In this document: one piece after another, positions 24,016 to 30,808 of the stretch
How positions within the stretch are numbered: the stretch's first letter is position 1
Layout: every line of letters begins with the position of its first letter
IMG/VR virus record: IMGVR_UViG_3300030430_002235
Location: 27,441-58,248 of that record
Reading direction: 5' to 3' (one strand)
From: a virus
DNA: 30,808 nt
Notes under the pieces: model-generated
What the model was told of the DNA's origin: nothing
The model's database searches: none
What the model saw: only the letters and a program-made list of their open reading frames with translations
Program-made: the position numbers and the translations under genes

Positions 24016-25787
24016 TAAAATGAAGGTGATATAGTTGAATAAATTTCTTTTATCTTGTTAGCAGTAGCTTGCCCTGAATTTTTAGCTATATATTTATAAA
24101 AAGCGTCTAAATTACCAGATTTCATAATAGATAAAAGCTCTTGGTTTCTAACCATATTTCGTATTGCTGTGTGTGCTAACTCAGAACCTTTTCCAATACC
24201 ATTCTTTTCGCTATACATAACTTGTATAGCTTTTAATTGTTGATGCATAATTTTTGGCATTTCTATCATACCATATTCCATATCATAAGTCTGACTAAAT
24301 TCATTTGCTAAATTTAATCTTGTAATTTGTACTTTAGACCTATCATCAGATTGTCTTTTTTGCGTACTAGTCACTGTGGATAGTTCATCTTCAATATCTA
24401 ATTCTTTATCTCTAAGGGCTGCAGTAATAGCATTTTGTTGTATTTCTTTATAATAATATTCACCATCCTCACCTTCTATTTGTATTACCATAGTAGGTTT
24501 ATAGTTTACATCTTGCATTGCATTATTATATTCTGCTCTTTCACTATCAGACATATCAGGATAATCTACAAGTAGTGCAGGCCCTGTATAATCTCCATTT
24601 GTTATATTATCTGTTTTATAAGATAAGAATACGCCAGTTGGTGTACCTGTAATCATACCACCTTCTTGTACTTTAGTACCATCTTGTGTATACATTCCTT
24701 GAAGATTAACACCAGATACTTGCATTACACCAGGATTATCTGATGAAGCTAATGACCTAGCATATTTACCACCAAATGTACTTTTATAAAATGATTCATG
24801 TAAAGAAGGAGCTATACCATAACCTTGCACTCTACTTGTTTCACTAAACCAACTACCATCATTATAAGATGTTTGATTAGATGGGTCTAGTCCTAATGTT
24901 TTACTTAATATAGCAACACCTTGATTAGTTTCTAAATCATTATATATATCATATCCTGCTTTAACTGTAGGCATATTTGCTATAGCTAAATTTAAATGTT
25001 GTGATGGAGACATAGAAGTACTACCAGTCATTTTTTTAGGGTCAGCGATTCCTCTTATTCCACCATAATTATCATATGCATATTTATATAAAGTAGTTTG
25101 AAATCTCATTCTTTGCTCTGGAGTCATTTCATCTAAACTTTTTCGACTATAACCATTTTCTAACATATAGTTATTTAAAATTATAGCTGCATTATTACCA
25201 GACATAATTTCTTCACCTGTTAATTCTCTACCCATCTCTACAGATTTAATAATCTCTTTTGTATCTACCTCGCCCAATAAACCATTATATTGAATTAAAT
25301 CAGTTTCTCCATTTTTATAATCTACTAAACTATTTAGAGTGCTTTTAGGTATTAAATGGCCTAAGCCTTCATCTTGTGCTTCTTTTATTTTTGTTAAATT
25401 AGCTTTACTTATACTATGATTTTTATATTCTTGAGAACCTATAATAGCTTGTTTATATTGATTTAGTTTACCATAACCACCACGAGATAACCATCTACTA
25501 TAATTATTATTATATCTAGCTAGGTCTTCTCTCATTTCCAATTGTAAAGTATTAGCTTTTTCTTGTATAGCTTCTTTACCCTGGACAGTCATTCCATCTA
25601 CTAATTCATTTACGCTACCAACATAATCCTCATATTGTTTAGCATATTGCAGGTTTATTTGTTCGCGTTGCTGCATCAATTGCTCCTCTTGTCGAAGAGC
25701 ATTTGCTTCTTGTTCTGCTTGTCTTAACTTTCTCTCCCCTGTACCAAGAAAGCCTCGCATTGATTGATATAAACCAAAGTCTGCCAT
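24015..25787 (-). CDS. Internal virion / ejection-type protein (590 aa)
   Basis: I recognise no named domain. The N-terminal 130 residues are a long glutamine- and glutamate-rich helical region (RKLRQAEQEANALRQEEQLM onwards) likely to form coiled coils; the middle and C-terminus are mixed alpha/beta with many Asn, Gly and Tyr (for example GIAPSLHESFYKSTFGGKYA). Its position between the GH108 protein and the giant polymerase protein matches the order of internal core proteins in T7-like and crAss-like phages. There is no signal peptide or transmembrane helix. It starts five bases after the upstream gene and is coupled to the giant gene by TAATG. Confidence 0.65.
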   Translation of the reverse strand: MADFGLYQSMRGFLGTGERKLRQAEQEANALRQEEQLMQQREQINLQYAKQYEDYVGSVNELVDGMTVQGKEAIQEKANTLQLEMREDLARYNNNYSRWLSRGGYGKLNQYKQAIIGSQEYKNHSISKANLTKIKEAQDEGLGHLIPKSTLNSLVDYKNGETDLIQYNGLLGEVDTKEIIKSVEMGRELTGEEIMSGNNAAIILNNYMLENGYSRKSLDEMTPEQRMRFQTTLYKYAYDNYGGIRGIADPKKMTGSTSMSPSQHLNLAIANMPTVKAGYDIYNDLETNQGVAILSKTLGLDPSNQTSYNDGSWFSETSRVQGYGIAPSLHESFYKSTFGGKYARSLASSDNPGVMQVSGVNLQGMYTQDGTKVQEGGMITGTPTGVFLSYKTDNITNGDYTGPALLVDYPDMSDSERAEYNNAMQDVNYKPTMVIQIEGEDGEYYYKEIQQNAITAALRDKELDIEDELSTVTSTQKRQSDDRSKVQITRLNLANEFSQTYDMEYGMIEMPKIMHQQLKAIQVMYSEKNGIGKGSELAHTAIRNMVRNQELLSIMKSGNLDAFYKYIAKNSGQATANKIKEIYSTISPSF

Positions 25788-25792
25788 ATTAT

Positions 25793-28546
25793 TTACGGAT
25801 TTGTTATAATAGTATTTTCGCCACCAGTATTTTCATAATCAGTAGCATTATTATCATTAATTTCATTATTTAATTCGTCAATCTGATTTTCCTCATCTAT
25901 AATTTGATTAGCTGCATTAGCGTCTCCACCAGCATCATTTAAAGCATTATCATTTCTTGTATTATTTTTTTGTTTGTCTTGTAAATCTTTTTCTTCATCA
26001 GTTAATAAAATACCATCATCTACTGGATTACCATTAGCATCAACACCATACATATCTATAAGTCTTCTTTCTTTAATTGTATGATTAATACTACCTGGCC
26101 CATATTGTCTTTGATATTGTATTTCATCCAACATATTTTCAAATGCTTCAGATGCAAAAGTAGCAGCAGAAGCTTTGTCCCTTAACTGCTCTTGTATTTT
26201 TTCTGTACGAAGAGTCATTTTATTTTTAGCATCATGCTCTTCTTTATAAGTTAAAACCTTACCATAATTCTGTAAGTTAATCCTATTCATTTGTGCATCT
26301 TTAGCTGCAAAATCTAATAATGCTCTACTTCTATTTGCATCCACCTGTCCAGACATAGCTAAAAATCTAGCTCTATCTCCTGCAGTTCCTCTAATTAAAT
26401 TTTCTACACCAAGTTTATATGATGCATTTATATCACGCATAGCCTTAGCTTCTTCTGCTACAGAAAAACCCCTGTCTGCTAACTCTCTATTTTTTTCTAA
26501 GTAATCTAAAAATGCATCACTTAATTGCGGCAAGTCATCTTTCTCTAACGGTTTAGTTGCTTTTCGCATAGCTGCTGCTCCAAGTATACCAGATATAATA
26601 GCAGTAGCTCCACCTAATCCTCTTTCTAAAGATTGTAGTGTAGATATACTTTTATCTTGAATATCCTTTATATCTTCTTGCTCTTCAACATCACCTTCGA
26701 TTACTACTTCATCTATTTCAGTAGGTATTTTTTTATCTTCTTCAACATATTCACCTGGAACCGTTTGTACATCAGTAACTTTAACATCTGCTAAAGGGTC
26801 TTCTGGAGTATCTACAGGGTCACCATCACCTGCAGTTTTTATTTCACTTAAATCATCTTGAGTAATAATAACATCCTTAACCTGCTCTGCTGTTAAATTA
26901 AATGGTAGGTCTGTTCTAGGATTACCTTGAACAACAGAAATATCATAAGCTGTTTTAGCTATTTGTGCTTGTACCTTTTTTATTTCATCTACAGAGAATA
27001 ACTCAGGATTTTCTTGCATCTGAGCTAACTGCTCTCTTAATTGTTTTTCAGTAGCAACTAAATTAGGCAATACTTTTGCTTGTTCTTCTTTTGCTAATTT
27101 TTGTTTATAAGCATCTAATTTATTTTGTGCTTGTTCTACTTTAGATTTACTAGCTTGGTCTTGTCTTGCTTGATATGCTTTTTTTGCATCAGCAAGTTCT
27201 TTTTCTAAAACAGCAAGAAATTCATCAGGTTTTTTTGCATCTTCTGCATCTCGTTGTTGAAGACTTTCTTTACTTTCTTGTAGATTTTTTTCTTGCTCTA
27301 TTTGAGTATATTTTGCTAATACTTTTGGGTCAGTAGTTAACTGTGCAGGTTTATTATCTACAAAAGAAAATCGTTTTTGAAAATCACTTTGGGTTGTAAG
27401 TGCTTCGTCAAAATAAGCTTTATAGTATTTACTACCATCTGCAAACTCTTCTTCGCTAAAAAAACTACTTGTACCTCCAGGTGTATCGCCACCTATAGTG
27501 GTATACATAGTACCTATTTCATTTATCTCATCTTGCGTATATAAACCTTCATTATCTTGAGCTTCGTGTGTCCAAGTTTTTGTATCAGGATTATAAGAAG
27601 AAATTATTTTAGTATACTTCTGAGTTCTTTCATCATATACTCGATATACATTATCAAGCATAGATTCATTCTTTACAGTTAAGTCTTCAGATTCTTGCTC
27701 TGATTCCTCGCTCCCTTCTAAATTTCTTGTGGTTGTAGTTTCCTCTTGATTTGTTTCTTCTTGATTTGCATCTGCTGTAACTTCTACTTCATCTAAAGTA
27801 TTATCTGCAACATCTTGTCTTTCTTCAGAGTCTTGTTGTTCTGAACCAGTTAATTCAAACTGTGTAGTATAATCTGTAGAATTAGTTCTTAATGTTTTTA
27901 AATCTACATCTTTTGTCCACTTATCTAAATCAATTTTAAATTTATCAGTACGAAATTGATTTAATCTTTTTAACCAACCCTTACCATGTTTACTATATGT
28001 TCCTGAACGAGTATATGAATCTTCTCTAGTTAAAGAATATGCATCATTTACTACATCAGCTCCTTTTTCATCTATTGCTTTATTTAATGCATCAATAGCT
28101 TCTTTATTAGTAAATGTAGCATTATCACCATATCCTAACCTATTAAGTGTTCTTGCAAGTGTAACATGTTTACCAGGGCCACCTAAAGTATAGGTTTGGT
28201 TAATCATAGCATCATATATATTAGCTGCTAATTTATCATCCTTTATATCATCTAAATTATTAGCATCCCAATAATGCTTTTTAAAATGACTATTAACATT
28301 ATCTTTGGTATATTTATTAAACTTTTTTACTTCTGCATCAAATGTAGCCTTATCGCTAATTTTAATTTTATTCTTAGTTATATAGTCATAAAATGTTAAG
28401 CCATATCTTGTTGGTATAAATTTCTTTTGAGCACCAGCATACTTAGGCTTGAAATAATTACCTGTATCGTTTTTATCTGTAGATATGCCGCCTTCATTTT
28501 TAGCAACAATGTTTTCAGCATTTTGATAAGATGTTAATTTTGCCAT
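25793..28546 (-). CDS. Ejection-type protein with N-terminal GH108 lysozyme-like domain (917 aa)
   Basis: Residues about 8-205 form a glycoside hydrolase family 108 domain with its PG-binding partner: NEGGIS has the catalytic glutamate E18, followed by NDTGN, RYGLTFYDY, KKHYWDANNLDDIKDDKLAA and NIYDAMINQTYTLGG. This enzyme class cleaves peptidoglycan glycan strands. Then come an acidic, Glu/Thr-rich linker (about 225-290), a mixed region, long coiled coils (about 420-500), one Gly/Ala hydrophobic segment (LGGATAIISGILGAAAM, about 640) and a helical C-terminus ending in an Asn/Asp-rich tail. The fusion fits a virion-carried lysozyme that opens the wall for DNA entry, as T7 gp16 does. It begins one base after the end of the frameshifted frame. 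Confidence 0.8.
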   Translation of the reverse strand: MAKLTSYQNAENIVAKNEGGISTDKNDTGNYFKPKYAGAQKKFIPTRYGLTFYDYITKNKIKISDKATFDAEVKKFNKYTKDNVNSHFKKHYWDANNLDDIKDDKLAANIYDAMINQTYTLGGPGKHVTLARTLNRLGYGDNATFTNKEAIDALNKAIDEKGADVVNDAYSLTREDSYTRSGTYSKHGKGWLKRLNQFRTDKFKIDLDKWTKDVDLKTLRTNSTDYTTQFELTGSEQQDSEERQDVADNTLDEVEVTADANQEETNQEETTTTRNLEGSEESEQESEDLTVKNESMLDNVYRVYDERTQKYTKIISSYNPDTKTWTHEAQDNEGLYTQDEINEIGTMYTTIGGDTPGGTSSFFSEEEFADGSKYYKAYFDEALTTQSDFQKRFSFVDNKPAQLTTDPKVLAKYTQIEQEKNLQESKESLQQRDAEDAKKPDEFLAVLEKELADAKKAYQARQDQASKSKVEQAQNKLDAYKQKLAKEEQAKVLPNLVATEKQLREQLAQMQENPELFSVDEIKKVQAQIAKTAYDISVVQGNPRTDLPFNLTAEQVKDVIITQDDLSEIKTAGDGDPVDTPEDPLADVKVTDVQTVPGEYVEEDKKIPTEIDEVVIEGDVEEQEDIKDIQDKSISTLQSLERGLGGATAIISGILGAAAMRKATKPLEKDDLPQLSDAFLDYLEKNRELADRGFSVAEEAKAMRDINASYKLGVENLIRGTAGDRARFLAMSGQVDANRSRALLDFAAKDAQMNRINLQNYGKVLTYKEEHDAKNKMTLRTEKIQEQLRDKASAATFASEAFENMLDEIQYQRQYGPGSINHTIKERRLIDMYGVDANGNPVDDGILLTDEEKDLQDKQKNNTRNDNALNDAGGDANAANQIIDEENQIDELNNEINDNNATDYENTGGENTIITNP

Positions 28547-28547
28547 A

Positions 28548-29653
28548 TTAATCTGTATTATATTTTGCCCAAGTTTGTTCAGCTTTTATTATAGCTTCAC
28601 CTAACTCTTTTAAATTTCTAGCTTTGTCAATTCTTTCTCTTTGTTTAGGGTTAAATATTAAAGAACCATCACCCATATTTTTTGTTTTAGATTTACCATT
28701 CTTTAAATACATAGTATCTCCAATAATAGGTATATCATTTTCACCATGTTTATACTTTCCAGGAGTAACAAATTTATCTGCCTCCGTATAAAGTATTGCT
28801 TTTATTATAGGAGATTTAGCTTTAGTAATGGCCTTGCCATGGGCAGCATCTGTTATCTCCTCTTGACCTGTTACTATCGCATCTGCCCTATCGAATACTT
28901 TCCCGCAAGAGTACCCCCATGCTCTCTAATATCTAAAGCTCTATTTGTTTTTACAAGATTACCGTTTTTATCATACATAAATCCTGGAGGTGGTGGTGGC
29001 ATATTAGTTTTTTTACCACCCATATTAAATTTACCACCATATTTTCTCATCATAGGAGTGGTAGAAAGACCTTCAGAACCCATAGGATTCATATCTTGTA
29101 AAGCCATAGTAGACCTTTCAAGTCTTTCTTTCTCTTCTAGTTCTTCTGCATCCTCTATGCTTTTTTTAATGTTATTTCTAGTCTCTTCACGTTGTTTACT
29201 TAACTGCTCTTCTTTTAATCTTTTTTCTTCTTTACGAGCTTTATTTCTATTTATTAATCCAGTAGCTAAAGCTGCACCACCACCAACTATTGCACCAATA
29301 GGGCCAAATGAAGCACCTGCTGCAGCTCCTTTAGCAACATCTCCTAATACTTCACCACCTTTATAAGTAGTAGCATCATTATCATCTGCTAATTGTCCTA
29401 TAGTAGCACCAGCCATTCCTGCTAAACCAGCACCTTGAGTTAATTCATCTGAAGGAGTAGTTAATTCTTCAAACTTACTAACGCCACCTTCTTCTTTATA
29501 CTTCTTTTTTCTCTTGCGATACTTACCGCCCTTTAAATACATTTCTGCAAGTTCTGGATTCATTTCTTGCTGAACATCTTCAGGCAACATACTGAAGCCT
29601 TTAAACTTACTAGGAACTTTTCCTCCTGGTTTTCTATATCTATTTCTTACCAT
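28548..29653 (-). CDS. Frameshift-extended ejection-type protein (368 aa, predicted -1 fusion)
   Basis: Reading the first frame to Lys252 and then slipping back one base at GGGAAAG continues into a second open frame ending in TAA at 28548-28550, giving 368 residues. The extra 116 residues begin VFDRADAIVTGQEEITDAAH and contain KYKHGENDIPIIGD and a helical end (KARNLKELGEAIIKAEQTWA); they look like normal protein sequence. Its stop lies one base before the next ATG, whereas without it there would be a 327-base gap in a block whose other gaps are at most 33 bases. Expected amounts are minor relative to the short form. The alternative is an assembly or sequencing indel in one 368-residue gene. 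Confidence 0.7.
28841..28888 (-). other. Candidate stimulatory stem downstream of the slippery site
   Basis: In the mRNA, GGGCAG begins 9 bases after the heptamer and is perfectly complementary to CTGCCC 36 bases further on (arms at 28883-28888 and 28841-28846). Six base pairs with five G-C are notable in an AT-rich genome. A small ATGGC-AAG-GCCAT hairpin follows directly. The spacing matches that of frameshift-stimulating structures, but the long loop makes this a candidate only. Confidence 0.4.
28874..29653 (-). CDS. Glycine-zipper ejection-type protein, unshifted product (259 aa)
   Basis: Ordinary translation from ATG 29653 ends at TAG 28874-28876. The protein has a basic N-terminus (RNRYRKPGGKVPSKFKGFSM), a Gly/Ala-rich hydrophobic zipper (about 82-140, with GAAAGASFGPIGAIVGGGAA) typical of pore-forming internal virion proteins such as T7 gp14, a charged helix (NRNKARKEEKRLKEEQ), and a C-terminal part with a run of five prolines followed by GFMYDKNGN. 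It probably inserts into the host envelope during DNA ejection. It starts three bases after the upstream gene. The final seven residues (YSIGQMR) are unique to this form. Confidence 0.7.
   Translation of the reverse strand: MVRNRYRKPGGKVPSKFKGFSMLPEDVQQEMNPELAEMYLKGGKYRKRKKKYKEEGGVSKFEELTTPSDELTQGAGLAGMAGATIGQLADDNDATTYKGGEVLGDVAKGAAAGASFGPIGAIVGGGAALATGLINRNKARKEEKRLKEEQLSKQREETRNNIKKSIEDAEELEEKERLERSTMALQDMNPMGSEGLSTTPMMRKYGGKFNMGGKKTNMPPPPPGFMYDKNGNLVKTNRALDIREHGGTLAGKYSIGQMR
28898..28904 (-). promoter_or_regulatory. Programmed -1 frameshift slippery heptamer GGGAAAG
   Basis: On the coding (minus) strand the codons read gcG GGA AAG, so the heptamer is in the correct X-XXY-YYZ phase. It is the same heptamer used at the lambda G/GT tail gene junction. 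Both tRNAs can re-pair after a one-base slip (GGA to GGG, AAG to AAA). It lies inside the short window (28877-28925) where both frames are open. Site function is predicted, not shown. Confidence 0.7.
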
Positions 29654-29656
29654 ATC

Positions 29657-30808
29657 TTATCTATTAGATTGTCTGTATTTATACCCTATTGCAAATATAT
29701 TATATTTTCTAGTCATATTTACATTCTCAAGTATTGTTGTTGTTATATAAGTCCCTCTTAATCTGTTAGTAGCAGTTTGATTTCTTATAGGCAATTTTAA
29801 AACTCCATACCTATAACTTTCTACATCACCATTAATATAACTTACAGTTTGTGTAGTATCCATTTCAGGAGAATCAAAAGTTATACTTGTAAATTTAAAT
29901 GGATTGGGATTACCTGCTGTAGCTCCTGCTTGATTTTCTCCTTCATATATTATATCTAAATTATCAAATATTTTAGAAATACTAGGAGCTTCATTTAAAA
30001 TTAACTTTATACTAAATTCTTGTGCATTATTTTCAAAAGTACATAATGGAGCTAATTCATCATCCCAAAGATTTAAGTTCTTACTCTTCATAGAGTATGA
30101 CTTTGTACTAGAGTTACTTATTGTATATATTCTATTGTCATGTGAAATCCAATAGCTTGGCTTATAACTATATCTAGAAGTAATAAGTTTTAATTGTTCA
30201 TTGTATGCTATTGTATTATATATTTCATTTTTTTTATTAGTTGCAACTGAATTAGTATTTCTTAATTTATATGAATCAAAAAATGTAAATATAGCCTCAT
30301 TATTTTTATGGTCATATACCGAATGTATACCTTCATTAACTAATGGTCTATCAAATTTTTTCAATGTATTAACATAATCATATCCACTCAATTGTACGCC
30401 TAAACTATTTATATAGCTATATCCTCCTATTATATCTCTAAGAAATTTCTTATTGGCTGTTATATCTCCTATAGATGTTAGCTTTCTTCCATCAAAAGAA
30501 AATAACTCATCGTGTATAGCATCCGCCCAATAAGCCATATTATCACTTACACAAACACTATGTTGATGTATTGTACCAAACTCTGTACTTGCATAAGAAT
30601 GGTCTTGCACTGTATCTCCTGTTCCTGTAAATATTTGTCCACCTGAGCTATCTGTAATAACTGTTCTTGGATTTACTAACAAATTACCTACACCTCTTTC
30701 TTGTAAAAAATATAAATTATCTCTTATTAAAAATAAAGAATTAATTTCTCCTAAATTACCATCTACATCATGAAAGTTTGCAGGTGGGAATGTATCCCAT
30801 GCATTATA
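29657..30808 (-). CDS. Large tail/connector protein, N-terminal part beyond window edge
   Basis: The frame is open from the right edge to TAA at 29657-29659, showing the last 383 residues; the true start lies beyond 30808. An in-frame TTG at 30682 is not a credible start because coding-quality sequence continues upstream (ANFHDVDGNLGEINSLFLIR). The visible part is beta-rich with many Tyr, Asn and Ser (YLQERG-like turns, GTGDTVQDHSYASTEFGT, ISHDNRIYTISNSSTKSYSM), resembling the large propeller-like 'stabilization' or tail-tube proteins of crAss-like phages as I recall them. Position immediately upstream of the ejection genes fits a tail or connector component. It ends three bases before the next ATG. 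Confidence 0.65.
   Translation of the reverse strand, partial: YNAWDTFPPANFHDVDGNLGEINSLFLIRDNLYFLQERGVGNLLVNPRTVITDSSGGQIFTGTGDTVQDHSYASTEFGTIHQHSVCVSDNMAYWADAIHDELFSFDGRKLTSIGDITANKKFLRDIIGGYSYINSLGVQLSGYDYVNTLKKFDRPLVNEGIHSVYDHKNNEAIFTFFDSYKLRNTNSVATNKKNEIYNTIAYNEQLKLITSRYSYKPSYWISHDNRIYTISNSSTKSYSMKSKNLNLWDDELAPLCTFENNAQEFSIKLILNEAPSISKIFDNLDIIYEGENQAGATAGNPNPFKFTSITFDSPEMDTTQTVSYINGDVESYRYGVLKLPIRNQTATNRLRGTYITTTILENVNMTRKYNIFAIGYKYRQSNR

Noticed and set aside
28746-29366. Rightward 206-residue open frame opposite the frameshifted gene
   Set aside because: It is antisense to the well-supported glycine-zipper gene and its extension; the protein is cysteine- and serine-rich with no domain pattern, as expected of a shadow frame.
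1-30808. tRNA genes, CRISPR arrays, insertion sequences, attachment sites
   Set aside because: I found no cloverleaf-like sequence, no regularly spaced repeats, no transposase motif and no integrase; coding density leaves almost no room for them.

Overview
The window is part of the genome of a tailed bacteriophage, probably a podovirus-like phage of a Bacteroidota host. It is a two-arm phage layout. A compact rightward block (1-5011) holds DNA-processing genes, and a leftward block (5012-30808) holds virion, ejection, lysis and adhesin-type genes. The two blocks meet stop codon to stop codon. Support for a Bacteroidota host is indirect. The DNA is strongly AT-rich. Start codons are mostly preceded by A/T-rich sequence with no Shine-Dalgarno motif. 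The only sizeable gap in the late block carries a Bacteroidota-type -7 element (TAnnTTTG). Several proteins (HU/IHF-like protein, virion RNA polymerase, large tail protein at the right edge) resemble those of crAss-like phages as I remember them. I saw no terminase, portal, capsid or DNA polymerase, so the lineage stays open.

Rightward block: the C-terminal part of an HU/IHF-like protein, an AT-hook micro-protein, a Sak4-type RecA-like ATPase, an SSB-like protein with an acidic C-terminal tip, a small unknown, a NinB-like protein, a RusA-like resolvase, a DnaA-domain-IV-like DNA-binding protein, two small unknowns, a DUF1599 (Nmad1) protein, a RecE/Cas4-like PD-(D/E)XK nuclease, a gamma-glutamylcyclotransferase-like protein and a 42-residue basic protein. 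Genes overlap or nearly touch. Together they make a nearly complete homologous-recombination module: exonuclease, annealing ATPase, SSB and junction nuclease.

Leftward block, in order of transcription from the right edge: a large tail or connector protein that runs off the window; a glycine-zipper ejection-type protein that appears to be made in two lengths by programmed -1 frameshifting at an in-phase GGGAAAG heptamer (28898-28904); a 917-aa ejection-type protein with an N-terminal GH108 lysozyme-like domain; a 590-aa internal virion-type protein; and a 3925-aa protein with an embedded HEFGH zincin motif and a DKDGD motif in a beta'-like two-barrel RNA polymerase context. After a candidate internal promoter come about sixteen small late genes: beta-rich and adhesin-like proteins, a row of small membrane proteins (holin/spanin candidates), a DUF5675 protein, a fibre-like protein, a metallophosphoesterase and a two-anchor coiled-coil membrane protein.

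The strongest new observations are the frameshift site, which uses the same heptamer as the lambda G/GT site and explains an otherwise empty 0.3 kb, and the very large one-chain fusion of ejection-type regions, zincin and RNA polymerase. I saw no tRNA, rRNA, CRISPR array or insertion sequence.
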